Source: Hortaea werneckii (lineage: Eukaryota; Ascomycota; Dothideomycetes; Mycosphaerellales; Teratosphaeriaceae). Taken from it: 64,000 nucleotides of DNA. The position numbers and the translations under genes were made by a program. The stretch covers positions 1-64,000 of the forward strand of contig JBAOKB010000162.1 in NCBI GenBank assembly GCA_037044905.1. Reading direction: 5' to 3'. Of the stretch, positions 12,086 through 24,310 are shown piece after piece; the stretch's first letter is position 1, and the number at the start of each line of letters is the position of its first letter. Below the pieces are notes generated by a model that was given only the letters and a program-made list of their open reading frames with translations, was not told where the DNA came from and searched no databases.

Positions 12086-13848
12086 ATGAATCGTACAGCT
12101 CCCCGTCCGTCTTCGCTGGCATGCGACGAGTGCAGGAAGAAGCATCTCAAGTGCGACTCGACAACGCCGCCATGCACCCGCTGCACCAACGAGAGTTTGC
12201 TGTGTAGCTATACACCCTCCCGACGGGGCTATCGTAGGCGCAAGACGCCTTGGGACTCGGCGAAAACAGCAGCTGCTCAAAAGACTTCGCAGCATGGTGG
12301 GACTCGACCTCGACTTTTGATCTAGGTGGTATGGACTTAAATCCGTCGCTCCCGCTGAAGCCTGGAGATGCGACGCCTCCAGGCCAAAACGGATCCGGCA
12401 TTGTCCCTTCTGATGCAGCCGTCTTCTCAGCAGAGGCACCAACTGACACACCGCAAACCACTGCCACCAATAGATCCGTGGAGCTGACTCGACAGGAAGA
12501 AGAGAGGCTAGTACATCTGTACTATACGCATTTTCATGCGACAGCACCAATATTGGTCCCGAGAAGGCGTTATGCAACCCAGGCCTATCCTGCACACTTG
12601 AGAGCCGTCGTGCATTTTATCGGGAGTCATTACACACCTGCTTTCGATAGCAACCTTTTACATGATGCAGTCGAGGTCTTGCTCAGTCCCCCGCAAGAGC
12701 CGGCTCTTCACACTACGCAAGCATTGCTACTGCTGTCTATTGCGCAGCACGCAAGGGCTTACCATGTAAATGCTCTGGCGACTCTTTCGAGAGCCACGGA
12801 AATGGCCATCGAACTCAAATTGCACTTAAGAGACGCTCCCGTGAGATATGGAGGGCTCGATCCACTGCTCCAGGAGAGCGTAAAGCGGACCTGGTGGGAA
12901 GTCTATTGCATCGAGGGCTATCTTGCTGCCGTTCATCGTCAGCCATCGTTCAGATGCAACTCTGTCTCACTGGAAGCACTTCTCCCATGTGAGGAAAATG
13001 CCTACAGAGACGGCCTGGAAGAACCGCAATCCATCACATTGGAGCAGTATGACGCTCGATTCTTCGCGGATCACTCCGTGGCTTTCTCTTCGGCCTGCTA
13101 CCGCATCGAGGCTATTCGGATCTTGGCACGGGTCCTTGCCTTGACAGCTGCGACGGTAGATGGACCGGACGATATTCAGTCGGTGGACAATGCAATCGTT
13201 GCTTGGAAGCTCCACCTGCCCGATGACAAGGCCACTGCCATTGACCGCTGTGGCGACGTGGATCAGATGATGCTGCAGGCTTTTGCCTTCATGCATACCG
13301 CGACCGTCTTCCTCCACTTTCCTCGCAGCGAGTTGCTTCTTAGAGTACCAACCGCCGCAGATATTGAGTGCGCAAGCGCCATGGTACCAGCATCTCCGAC
13401 TTCTGCTCAGCATGCCACCAAAGCCATTGTCGCATCCAAGGAACTGTCAGACTTGGCAGCATTGCCCGTGAGCAAGTATTCGCCCCTGTTCACTTGTGCT
13501 TTGGTCTTTGGCTGCATTGTTCAACTCTCCGCTTGCTCTGCCCATGCGCATAGCTGTATTGTCCAACACCGGGACAGGGTAGCTCTGATGACTGGAGCGC
13601 TGAAGTCGCTTCGCCGGCACTGGCCAGTCGCAGGTCAGGCTTTGCGGAAGCTGAACACAATTGCCAGCGGCATTTTCAATCCGGCTCAAAGCAAGCAATC
13701 GGGTACAAGTAGCCCAACTACTCATGACAGCGGTATTGGCATGGATGCAACAATGGGCGACTTGTGCTGGTTTGATCTTTTTCCGCCCAGAAATGGCACT
13801 GAGGATTTCACCATGTTTGGCGCAGCTCCTGATGTATGGCCTTCATGA
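12086..13848 (+). CDS. Zn2Cys6 transcription factor
   Basis: The N-terminus holds a complete binuclear zinc cluster, CDECRKKHLKC followed by PPCTRCTNESLLC, and a basic SRRGYRRR linker. The large second part (RTWWEVYCIEGYLAAVHRQPS and helix-rich sequence) resembles the fungal-specific regulatory domain. The two parts are in different frames. An intron at 12234-12325 (GTAGGC...CTAG, 92 bp) joins them in phase and gives 556 residues; the donor is weak, so a one-base error is the alternative. The ATG at 12086 is preferred over an upstream one at 12023 because it starts just before the cluster. The gene is divergent from GH31 and followed by GH51, so it may control carbohydrate use; that is inference. 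The cluster is not AmyR-like. Confidence 0.82.
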
Positions 13849-14743
13849 ATATTGAATGACTTTCCTTGCATGCTCGCGAGTATGGCCTTATCTGCTTTGA
13901 TCGTTGGACGCTGGTGTTCGGTATGAACAGCCGCCACGCGACGTGTGATCTGGGTCGAGGGAAAGTCTCGGGATTACTGGGAATCGTGTGTCGCCTACCA
14001 AACTGGTGAATGCAACTTGGGCATAAGTACCCATACTGCCGATCCCAAGTTGCCCGTCACTGTCCAGGCCGGTCGAGTGCGGACGGTCTGCTTTCTTTGC
14101 TTCCTTACTTCACTTCTGGCAGTAAGCGCCGAAGGGTTACAAGGAAGACAGTAATGTAACGAGAAGCTTACAATTGCTTGAGATTCATTTAGCCGGCAGC
14201 CACCATGCTTTATATCGCAAATGGCAAGTGCACCGCCAGTAAAGGGTGTCCAATCTTCTAGCTGTACTGCTCAGAGGCCTGTCCGGTCCCGCATCCTCTA
14301 CATTTCCCCGGGATCCTCTTTTGCGCCGCATCCTTCATACAACATCATAACAGCAGAAATTCCTTTACTTCTACTTGGAGTCGATCACGGCCTTGATACT
14401 TTGCATCTCAAGGCTAACGTTGTGGTATTTGCCGGTTCGAAAGAGTTTATCGACCGTGTACGGCCTAGCGTCGATATACCCCACCTCCTTCGGTGCAAGG
14501 ATTACCAGGAACATGCTTCATGCGCTTACCCGGAACAATAAACGCAGAGCTTCAGAGTGGATGGAAGAATACACCTGCATGTTTTGGCCTCTGTAGGCTT
14601 GCCGCCGCCATGGTGGATCCGCATGGATAATTTTCCAGCTCGTCATCGATCCGGTGGGTTAAGCCTCATAAGAAGCTCTGCCGCGCCTGCCCAGCACCGT
14701 CTGCAATGCTTGTTTGCTGGCTTTATCCAGTGGCCCTTCCAAA
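13849..14743. other. Intergenic, promoter of the GH51 gene
   Basis: About 0.9 kb after the Zn2Cys6 stop and before the GH51 ATG. Short frames only; no family signature seen. Confidence 0.5.
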
Positions 14744-17038
14744 ATGGCAAGTGCATTGCAAGTGGTCTGCCTATTGTCTTTGTCGCTCTTCGGCGTTGTC
14801 CAATGTCAAAATGCTTCAAGCAATGCCAATTACAGCAGCAGTATTCAGGATCTTCCGTCCTACATGCATTACATTAACGCTACCAAAAACGATCCCTCAC
14901 CGGTGACGCTCAACATTGACCTGAATGATAAAAGCGCACGCAATTCAACAGCTTCGGACCTCTATGGCCTTATGCATGAGGACATCTCGCACTCCGGGAT
15001 GGAGGTGAGCACAACCCGGGCATTACCTGCTTGCACGCAATTGATAATGGTATCCAGGGATATACGCCGAGCTGCTAGCCAACAGAGCCTTCCAGGGATC
15101 AAACTACAATTCTACCGCCATTCCTGGCTTCAATGGTAGCTTGATTGGCATTTCCGAAAACCCAGTTGAAGCCACAGCTCCAGTGCTTACAGCATGGGCT
15201 CCTATTGGTGACGATGTCCGCATGACACTAGATCGCCTACATCCAGTCTCAAAGGCGCTACCGACAGCAATGGAAATTGACTTCCCTCTTGATGCCGATG
15301 GCGAGGTCGGTTTCCAGAACTTTGGTGAGTACAACCAGGCGCTTCTGGTGTAGCAAAACGGCTGACCGTTGCAGGCTGGTGGGGTATGGATGTCTCACCT
15401 CAAGAATACCAAGTATCCTTCTACGTTCTGGGGAATTACCCACGCAATCAGGCCAACTTGACCACTTTCCACGTATCTCTCCGGAGCAACCTGCGGTGAA
15501 GTGTATGCCGCCTCGACCATCTCCGATGTTGCTGTGCCGTACATCGACTATCTAAAGCTGTCGACGACGCTTCACCCGAACATGACGGCGCCAAGCAGCA
15601 ACAACACATTCGTGGTCAGCTTCGATGGTGACCAAGTCAAAGGGTCAAACTTATTACTTTGGCATGTTCAGCCTGATGCCCGACACTTTCATGGACACAC
15701 CAAATGGCCTGCGGAAAGACATAGCCGAAGCCTTTTACGATATGAAGCCTTCGTTTCTTCGGTTTTCCAGGTGGCAACAATCTCGAAGGTCTTTCGCCCC
15801 AACAACGCTGGAAGTGGTGGGAAACACTGGGTCCTCTTGTCGATCGACCTGGCCGTGTCGGGGACTGGGGTTACTACAACACCCAAGGGCCTTGGCTTGA
15901 TGGAGTACTTGCAATGGACTGAAGACATGGATATCGAGCGCATGCTCGCGGTCTATGCAGGCTTCAGTTTGGACGTTTATGGCCAGTCCGGGGCTTCTTA
16001 TCCCGAGGATCAGATGTACGTGATTCTGCAAGAAGCTCTTGACGAGCTCGAGTTCTGCATGGGTAACACATCGACGTATTGGGGCGCAAGGCGAGCCGCA
16101 CTTGGTCACCCTGAGCCTTTTCCGATCAAGTATGTCGAGATAGGGAACGAGGATTGGTTTAGTAGCACTTATCCCTACCGCTGGCCGTATCTCTACAATG
16201 GTCTCAAGGAGGCCTACCCGGACATTCAGTACATATCATCGGCTTATGACGAGAACGAGTACTACAACATTTCCATACCCGCCGGAGAGGTATGGGACAC
16301 CCATCACTACGAAGAGCCATCGTACTTCATCAGAAACTTTGACTTCTACGACAATTGGCAAGAACGGACCAACAATTCCGGTGTTGAAGGTTTCGCTTGG
16401 AGAATATTCTGCTATCCAGATCGACACGCCTTCTGGTATTGTGAACTACAGTTTCCCCGCCGACTTGCACATCTTCTATCCACGCCTTGTCTCAGCTCTA
16501 GCTGAAGGGGTATACCTGCTGGGAATGGAGCGCAACCCCAAACGTGTGCAAGTTCGCATCCTTTGCCCCTTCGCTACAGGACCTTAATTGGTACAACTGG
16601 ACTCCAGACATGATAGCTTTCGACGCAGATCCATCACACACTGTCCTCTCAGCAAGCTACTGGCAGCAATGGCTATTCGCACACTACCGAGGCCACGAGA
16701 CTCTGCCCGTCACGAACACCGAGGGAGACTTTAATCCGCTGTTCTGGGTTGCCACGATCGACAACGAGAAAAACGCCGTTTACGTGAAAGTCATCAACAT
16801 CCTCAATACCTCGGTGCCATTGACTGTGAACATGCCGCAGAAGTACCAGTCGGTCAATGGCACGATCTTGACTGGCGCTGATCTGAACTCGTACAATTAC
16901 ATCTACAACCAGACGGAGGTCGTTCCAAAGCCAATCAACTTCACCAATGCACCGGTTACATATCCTTCGAGCAGCAACGGCACGTTCCAGTGGGATGTTC
17001 CCAGGTACAGTTTGAACGTACTGGAGTTCAGTCTGTAG
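14744..17038 (+). CDS. Secreted GH51 alpha-L-arabinofuranosidase, frame broken at seven sites
   Basis: Removes arabinose side chains from plant arabinan and arabinoxylan. The signal peptide is MASALQVVCLLSLSLFGVVQ. GH51 landmarks in order: LYGLMHEDISHSG, IYAELLANRAFQGS, the acid/base Glu in EIGNEDWF (about 16140) and the nucleophile Glu in GEYS (about 16400). Introns at 15005-15057 and 15325-15374 are inferred. The frame changes at GGG 14996-14998 (one base missing), about 15494, AAA 15647-15649, TTTT 15763-15766, GGG 15887-15889, GG 16389-16390 and AAA 16540-16542 (mostly one base extra). With these allowed for, the length is about 728 residues and divisible by three. Both catalytic residues survive. 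The density of breaks is the highest in the window, so this could be a young pseudogene or a badly read stretch. Confidence 0.85.
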
Positions 17039-17324
17039 ATCAGATGGAGACAAGGGGAGACGGAGCATCTTGTTGATCTCACGCTTCATGGATGAAAAGC
17101 ATCCGAGTTGTTACCAAGCGTGAGAATACGACGTTTGCCCGTGCACCATCCGGACAATAACATTAATAAGACAGTAGCTCCGCCACTCAACCGGATCATT
17201 TCGCATGGTCGCTATATATCTCATACACCTGTGTTCCGTCTCCTTCGTAAGGTCTACTCCGCCCGTGAAGCTCACTCTCGAGAGGGCCTTTGTGCAGAAC
17301 TACTTTCTTGTTGACGTTTCCCTT

Positions 17325-18220
17325 CTACGATCTCCTCGGGTGGAGCCTCTCGTGAGAGCGGCGGCGAAACCAGCCCTTGTGAAAAGCAAGCCACATGAAG
17401 AGTATGAATGCTGCGAGCAGAGCCGCGATAGGAACAGCAACGGCGATTGCGAGCGTAGAGACGGGGACGGTGGGGGAGTTGCTTTTGGGTGCTTCTTCTC
17501 CGCCTGTGCTGACGCTGCCGCTGGATGCTGTGCTCCTTGATGTATCTTCTGATTGCGCTTGCGTTGGTTGGACAGTCGGGTCTAGTTTGTGAATCAGCAA
17601 ACGGCTTCCGCACTTCACTCTGTGCTTACGTACAAGGATTATCAGCCCTGGGTCTCTCTATCCCTAGATCCTGCGGGCAAGTCGCATTGCTGGGTATACC
17701 TCCATCAACCGGTTTAATGATTGTGAAGTAGGGCGAGTAATACACGTTCTGCCACACCTTAAGCGAGAAGGTGTAGTTGCATCCGCTTGCAGCTCCATAG
17801 TCACGAGTGCTGCCGACCGAGTAATACAGGATGTTGCCGTAATCTTCGTACCAAGTGTAAGATCCATTGTTCGGCGCGCTTGCTGGTACACAGGAGTCAC
17901 TATTTGATGCAGCCTCAATGGCAGTTCATGTACATACCATTGACCGTCTCAACCAATTCCAAGCTGTCAACGCTGGTACCCTGCATGAGGTTGATGAAGA
18001 CAGGTCGGTCTACGATGTCTGATGGCGAAGACCATGCAATATGGATGGATATATCGTCGTCCTCGCTGAGAGTCACCGTTTGCCCTGTGGTGGGTTGTAT
18101 TACCTGAAAGCTCTCTGCTCGGCTCTCAAGCGTTTTAGCATGGCTCTGATCGACTGTCATGGCGGTGAGTACAATGAAGGAGCAACAAGTGCGCAAGAAC
18201 AACGACGCAGAGACCGCCAT
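17325..18220 (-). CDS. Kre9/Knh1-like single-pass surface protein
   Basis: Predicted 262 residues from the ATG at 18220 (275 if the in-frame ATG at 18259 is used). The N-terminus is a signal peptide (MAVSASLFLRTCCSFIVLTAM). Next comes an Ig-like domain of the Kre9/Knh1 type: SFQVIQPTTGQTVTL, then IHIAWSSPSD, NGSYTW and SPYFTIIKP. A Ser/Thr/Gly-rich stalk is followed by one membrane helix (about VSTLAIAVAVPIAALLAAFI) and a short basic tail HKGWFRRRSHERL. Introns 17883-17937 and 17582-17633 have standard ends and restore the frame exactly. The family is linked to cell-wall glucan assembly or surface sensing; the exact role is unknown. It is tail to tail with the GH51 gene. Confidence 0.75.
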
Positions 18221-18259
18221 GATACATGGATTCACGGGCGACGGCAGAAGCAGATGCAA

Positions 18260-19100
18260 GGTGCGAGGAAGAAGCTATCTCCGTCAGTCGCATTAGATGT
18301 AGAAGCCGCTTCCAGTCTGGAAGAGGCGGTGCAGCTGCAATCTGGTAGAAGGATTCGCAGGTTGGCCAGGATGGGTACATCTGCGCAAGCCACTTATGAT
18401 GGGAGCATGCCAAGCAATGAGGCGGACGATATTAGCCTTGGGCCGCAGCAGCTCAGCGATCGTCCATTTCTGAACATCCTTAGAAACAGGTCCTTTGAAG
18501 GATGGCCCAAGGTAGGAAGCGATCAGTCTAGAAGTTTTCCAGGCACCGATCGCACAGATCCAATCGACATAGGCTTTGGAGAGGTGCGACAATGGTGAGA
18601 ATGGCCTGCACCCCAGGTATGGGGATGCTTTCGCTTCAAAAAGCCGCATTGGGCGGCCATTATATGCAGCGGGCGGGGTGGCTATGCTTTCACAGTATGG
18701 TCCAATAATACAAGAGCCATAAAGATGATTCGAACAGAGAGACCAACCGTACCTTGCAGAGAATCAGACTGCTTCAAGCGTCGCAGATTGGAGGTTCATG
18801 TCTATACAAATCAGCGTAGATGTATGTACTACACAACCAAATAGCGTCCAGTTTCTTACTATACATCTGTACACTGTGCGCATTAGAAGTAGTCGCCGTA
18901 CTCACCAAGCACATCACCCGCCCTTAGTTCACTATGGCAAGCATTCAGCTTGTCGAAATGGATAGCTGTCCGCAAGCCCCGTAGCCGTTCCTTCTGCATG
19001 TCATCCCATGTCCAGTCGCTATCGTCATCCGCAGGTTTCTGTGCGGACGAGTATTGATCTAGTTTCGTGGTGACACCGCTGGCCAGGGACTCCGGGCTGG
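18260..19100. other. Intergenic, no recognised gene
   Basis: Region between the Kre9-like gene start and the 3' end of the thioesterase gene. It should hold the promoter of the former. Only short frames without family signature are visible. Confidence 0.5.
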
Positions 19101-20085
19101 TCAGATTGCCATTTGCGCAGGAGTGGCCGTGGATTCCGCCGGAGTAGTATCGACGCTGGTTTCAGCACGCGGCGGGAATCCTACACCTTCCGGTCTCGGA
19201 GGGAGTAATCGCGACCGCTCAAGGATGATCTCCGGGTTCAGTGTCAGTCGGCCTTTCTTAAAGACGTATCGCGAGACACTCGTGGCGAAGATATGCTTGG
19301 TGAGATCCTCCTCGTCCTTCTTGGCCTCTGCGGCGTCTTCTTACTCTTCTTCCACGGTTGCAAGACGTACGAGTTAGGCTTGATAACGCCCTTCTTGACC
19401 ACATGGGAGACGAGATATAGCCACTTGCGGTCCCAGGACAGAACCCTTGTCCATACCTCGAAAGCTTGGAAAGGTTCAATCTGGCGTTGGAAGAAGCAGC
19501 TCACTGCGCCTAGTGCAACGTTATAGCTGCCCTTCATGTTTCTGATATCCTCTGTCAAACCCTCCTCATCACCCTTGTTCAGCCGGGACAGACCGGTGCG
19601 GATGATCAGGCCCATGGCGTGGGCGCGGCCGATGTCGAGGTCGGCAAAGTAGGTCGAGTTGGACTTGTGCAGGTTGTAGTCGGTGTCCCATGGCGTGTTG
19701 CGGCTGCTGGTAATGATGGGGGCGAAGAGGTGTTTGGGAGGTTGCTGGGTGGGTTGGAAGTAGATCTGATAGAGAATACCTCGGAAGACGCGCAGCTGCA
19801 GAAGCGAACAGGGGTGTATCAGTATATGAATTCACTGCAGCTACTGAGGGTCAAAGAGTAGATCTAGCTCCAGGCAAAACATACATGCCATATTCCCGGC
19901 AGGTTCTTGAAGTTGGCGAGCGCAAAGGCCAGAGCGGCCAACTTCCATGCATGGCGAGTAGCGCCGTCGCCGAGATAGTGAGCGAGGAGCTCACGCACCG
20001 AAGGCAGACTGGCGAGGCCAGCAATGACCGCGCCGAGAGAGAGGGTACCGGCTACCAAGGGCATGCTAAGAGAAGCCGCAGACAT
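19101..20085 (-). CDS. THEM6-like thioesterase superfamily protein
   Basis: Exon 1 (20085-19885) starts at an ATG in ACCATGTC context and encodes a hydrophobic N-terminus ending in NLPGIWH. An intron at 19796-19884 follows. Exon 2 reads LRVFRGILYQIYF, then the family hallmark TDYNLHKSNSTYFADLDIGR, which marks the 4HBT/THEM6-like hot-dog fold (often mislabelled as capsule polysaccharide biosynthesis in fungi). The fold suggests acyl-CoA or acyl-ester hydrolysis at a membrane. One base appears to be missing near 19336, because the conserved end (KKDEEDLTKH, TSVSRYVFKKGRL, SRLLPPRPEG) lies in another frame and stops at 19101. As written, the frame stops at 19244 with a different Arg/Ser-rich tail. 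Restored length is about 298 residues. Confidence 0.8.
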
Positions 20086-20740
20086 GGTCAAGAAAGGACG
20101 AGAGGACAGGAGAAGCGGGTGAAGGAAAGACCTATCAATCAACCATGGGACCGCCTTTCTCAGCCTGAATGATAATAACAAGAATAACGAATTTACCACC
20201 GCTCTCCGTCTTGACCTTGCAATCCGTGTCTTGGTCCCTTACGTGTCTGGCCTGACTTGCGCAACTTTCTCACATGAAGCCGACGCCGAACTAGACAGAC
20301 AAACAGCGCTTTGCGACTACGCGATACAGCAATCGCCAGCCGAGGCTCGGCCGGATTATCTGTGATACGATGGAATAATCGCCCGATGCAGCCGTGGCAT
20401 TGTTAACCAGTGAATGCCATGTCCCAGTGTAATGATTATCGACGAATATCTGAAGGTAGTGATGATACAGGATACAGTCAAGAGCAATAAATGCATAGTA
20501 TGGTATAACTACATACATCAGAGACAGATGCTCTGCAGCCGCATACACAGTCCTACCAAATCATCAATCATCATTAGCTGATCCGCCCCGTCCGTCCTCG
20601 GGATAAGCGCTTGGCTTTTCTGCCTTAATTCCTGGCGTGCATCCCCGCCAACTGCCCAGTTGCCCGCCGTGTCAGACACGCCAGACCACATCAAACACGT
20701 CGCTTGGCATGCCGCCATCCCATCTGACTCTCTGCCTTTC
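20086..20740. other. Intergenic, no recognised gene
   Basis: Upstream of the thioesterase. No coding signature, RNA gene or repeat was recognised. Confidence 0.5.
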
Positions 20741-21216
20741 CCAATGCTCTCTCTAACTGCTTGGGCCGGAGCGGCGACAAGGCCATGCCATGTCTTGCAT
20801 GCTCGTCGTCCGCACCCTTTCCGCCGTCATCCGCCAACCTCATCCCCTCGACTCCTCACCCCCCATTCCTGACCATGCTCGCCATGTCCGCCGTTGTGCT
20901 TCCTGCAAGCCAAGCGGGTGTCCATCTTGGCTCCCGATCATGATGCCTACAAGCGCTGCTTGGTATAACAAAATCGTTTCCGGGCCAAGGAGCACAAACA
21001 GCCGGCCGTGTAATCCAATCCCCTCCCAAGTTTGAGGAGCAGTATTGGCGGCGTTTGCGAGGTAAGTAGTCGTCGACGCTTCGCGCTGCCCTCTTCCATC
21101 GTTGTTATCATGCTGTCTCTCTTTTCTGTCGTCTGCCCTTCGTGTCGTAGCCAATTGGTAGAGATGAGGTGAGATGAGGAACCGCTGTCCGGCCCATCTC
21201 AGCCGCCGGTCCTGCG

Positions 21217-21642
21217 GTGGCGGTGGCGTTCCCGATGCCCGAAAGATACGTGACTAGCAGCGACCCCGTCAGACCCGAGGACACCAAACGTCCCGACGGT
21301 CTCTCGCATCAGGAATTCGCCATTGCAGTCGGCGTACCGCTGGCCTTTGTCCTGTCAGCCTCTCTATTCCTCCTATGGTTCGGTGTCCGGAAAGGATGGT
21401 GCTCGAAAAGACGGCAACGGTCACACGTCAGGAACTCGGCTTCATCTTCCGAAGCATTTATTGTCCAGTGTGATGGCCAATCTTACAAACGGACTACTAC
21501 CACACCGAGTTACCGGTCGGTCGCGATCCGCGACACCATACCGATGACTATCATCAGCCTTCCATCGATCAAACGGCGCAAGCCTACCAGCTGCACGTAG
21601 ATGGAGCAAGATACGACCACATGCACTACCTGAGGAATTCAT
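21217..21642 (+). CDS. Single-pass membrane protein, 5' part unresolved
   Basis: A frame beginning at or before 21217 encodes a short polar stretch, a single membrane helix (EFAIAVGVPLAFVLSASLFL) and a basic KGWCSKRRQRSH segment. The layout resembles the end of the Kre9-like protein at 17325, which has AIAVAVPIAALLAAFI and then HKGWFRRRSH. After AAA 21487-21489 the reading appears to move to another frame, giving a His/Tyr-rich tail (DYYHTELPVGRDPRHH) that stops at 21642; as written the frame stops at 21600. Upstream exons probably lie in 20740-21216 but I could not join them. The function is unknown; a surface protein with a cytoplasmic tail is inferred. Confidence 0.45.
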
Positions 21643-22987
21643 GATCGCTCTGGCCTACCAATCTTCCACTCACCTTACCATAACCTCACGCCTGGCTGGA
21701 AGGGCTAGTCGCCGCCAGGGCGGTGGTGAAGGCCCGAAGCACATCAAGCCCATGCATGACATGAGCCCGCACCGGATGGTTCAAACTCTCAGCATGCCTG
21801 CCACGGAAACAAGACTGCTTCTGCGCCCAACCTGATGCAGACCGCGACTTAACCAAGCCTGGTCTACCTCGCTCGCTCCTTCCTTAGGACAGTTCATCAG
21901 TGCGGAGGTTCATCTTAACGTGGCACAGCAAGTCCATCCAAACAACGGTCTATCCACATCACCTCCAGCAGATCAGATGACAGCTTCAAAATCGATCAAA
22001 TGCAGACCACTGGAATGTCAACAGGAGAGGCATACCACAGTCCGTAAGATGAAAATACCATGACTGCCTCCATTCAAAAAGTGTTGGTAAGGAGGCAAGT
22101 CCTCGTAGACTTCACTTCCCTGCACAAGCGCTGCCTTGGTAGGAAGACACAGGCCAACCACCATCACGGCGACATGATCTCTTGATCCAGCAACAAGAGA
22201 GCAGGGAAGGCATTCAGTCCACTGAACAAGCATTCACAAACACCTTTGCGGCTCGGGAAGGGAGCACATGAAACACCCACGGGACTCATTATACCCTCTT
22301 AATTGGATATGAAGCAGACGAAGCATGGGAATGATGCTTCAGAAGAGACAAACGGGGCTGCATGTCTCAACTTGGTTTGGTCATGGTAGAAACATCATGA
22401 TGGTATGAGGACAAGGGCAAAAGGGTGGGAAGCCCAGAAGACGAGGAAAAGAACATGGAATGACTGCACTGCGGGAACAGTCATGTAAAAGCGTTCGAGG
22501 AGGAAGACGTTACGCCGATTGGAAGAAACGAATGTCGCTTGAGCGTGCGAACGAAAGCTTTAGATTATCGAAGCCGGACATACTTGATTTTTCACATTGA
22601 GAAACGCAAAGGTCATCGCCCTGCTCACATAATGTGAAGTAACAAGAAGCAAAAGGAAAGTGAGACAAAAAAACTGATTTCATGACTGCATTTCCATTTT
22701 TGCTATAGAAGAGGTAGTTTTCATGCCATCATACTCTCAATGCCTGTCCTGAAGTATTCCCATGCCCCCCTCACTCGCATTACAGGCTCAACCCTGCAGC
22801 TACGAGATGAGGTTGTGTCCACGGTACATGCATGTAACCTGCACCAGCTAAGTGACTAAGCTCAAGCACGCATTTGCACTTTCTGCTAGAGAAGCAAGGG
22901 ATCTACCTCCTTCAAAGGCCACACGCAGCAAAGACTTCTAGAGACGGGCCATTGCAGGGGAGACTACAACTTGTGGTGGCGGTGGAT
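21643..22987. other. Intergenic, includes 3' region of GAPDH
   Basis: About 1.3 kb with no recognised gene. The part nearest 22987 is the probable GAPDH 3' untranslated region. Confidence 0.5.
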
Positions 22988-23041
22988 TTAGTGGGAACCG
23001 TCGACCTTGGCCATGTAGCTCAGCAGGTCGAGGACACGGCG

Positions 23042-23073
<32 letters not shown>

Positions 23074-24310
23074 CGAGCTTGACGAAGTTGTCGTTCAGGC
23101 TGATACCGGCCTTGGCGTCGACGATGGAGCTAGCCGGGTTGCCGCACATGTCGGTGGAGACGATGTCGTCCTCGGTGTAGTCGAGGATGCCTGAAGGGAA
23201 AATGTTCATTAGCCGATGCACTTTCAATTCAACACTGGATGGTTGTGCTTACCCTTGAGCTCGCCCTGGGAGGCCTCCTTCAGGGCTTTCTTGATCTCCT
23301 CGTAGCTGGCACCCTTCTCGATGCGGCAGGTCAGGTCAACGACGGAGACGTTCTGAGTCGGCACACGCATGGCCATGCCGGTCAGCTTGCCGTTCAAGCT
23401 CGGGATGACCTTGCCGACGGCCTTAGCGGCACCGGTGGAAGATGGGATGATGTTGGCGGCAGCAGTGCGGCCACCGCGCCAGTCCTTGCCGGATGGGCCG
23501 TCGACGGTCTTCTGGGTGGCGGTGTAGGAGTGAATGGTAGTCATGAGACCCTCGATCATGTTGTACTTGTCGTGGATGACCTTGGCGAGCGGGGCCAAGC
23601 AGTTGGTGGTGCAGGAGGCGTTGGAGACGACGGGGATGTCGCTCTTGTAGCTGGTGTTGTTGACACCCATGACGAACATGGGGGCGTCAGCGGAAGGAGC
23701 GGAGATGACGACCTTCTTGGCGCCGCCCTTCAAGTGAGCCTGAGCCTTCTCGGTGGTGGTGAAGACACCGGTGGACTCGACGATGTACTCAGCGCCGGTC
23801 TCGGACCACGGGATGGCGGCCGGGTCCTTCTCCATGTGGAAGCGGACCTTCTTGCCGTTGACGATCAGGTTCTGGCCGTCAATCTCGATGGTGCCCTTGA
23901 AGACGCCGTGGGTGGAGTCGTACTTGAGCATGTAGGCCTGGTGGAGGGAGCGGGGTCAGCGGAGCTCCGGAATGGCGCGCAGAGGCGCCCGATCGCTCTC
24001 AGCAGGTTGGGTTTGGTATCAAGGGCTATGACTTACGGCGTAGTGAGGCTCGATGAACGGGTCGTTGCAGGCAACGACGTCAATGTCCGGGTGCTCGACG
24101 CTGGCGGGGTATCAGTCATTGGACCTCTTTGCCATGCTCTTCCGGGGGACGGGTTCACTCACGCATTGCGGAAGACAATGCGGCCAATACGGCCAAATCC
24201 GTTGATACCGACCTATAGCGAGCGGTCAGCCTTGGTTCTCTTGTCCATGCTATTGCCTGGCTGAGCTCGTAGAGCATCGACGCCTGCTGATTGCCTACCT
24301 TGACGACCAT
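22988..24310 (-). CDS. gpdA: Glyceraldehyde-3-phosphate dehydrogenase
   Basis: Catalyses NAD-dependent oxidation of glyceraldehyde-3-phosphate in glycolysis, in the cytosol. Five exons: 24299-24310 (only MVVK), 24163-24212, 24037-24100, 23253-23937 and 22988-23190, with introns 24213-24298, 24101-24162, 23938-24036 and 23191-23252. They total 1,014 nt, so 337 residues, the normal length. The Rossmann start is VGINGFGRIGRIVFRNA, the catalytic Cys is in SNASCTTNCLAPLAK, and the C-terminus has WYDNEWGYSRRVLDLL. The frame is intact throughout, with strong third-position C/G bias as expected of a highly expressed gene. The tiny first exon and short early introns are usual for fungal gpd genes. Confidence 0.97.

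Noticed and set aside
12086..13848. AmyR orthologue beside GH31
   Set aside because: The zinc cluster spacing residues and linker differ from AmyR; only the neighbourhood is similar.
23239..24264. A 341-codon frame opposite GAPDH
   Set aside because: It is the complement of a highly biased gene; its Gly/Val/Asp-rich product is a codon-bias shadow and it crosses GAPDH introns.
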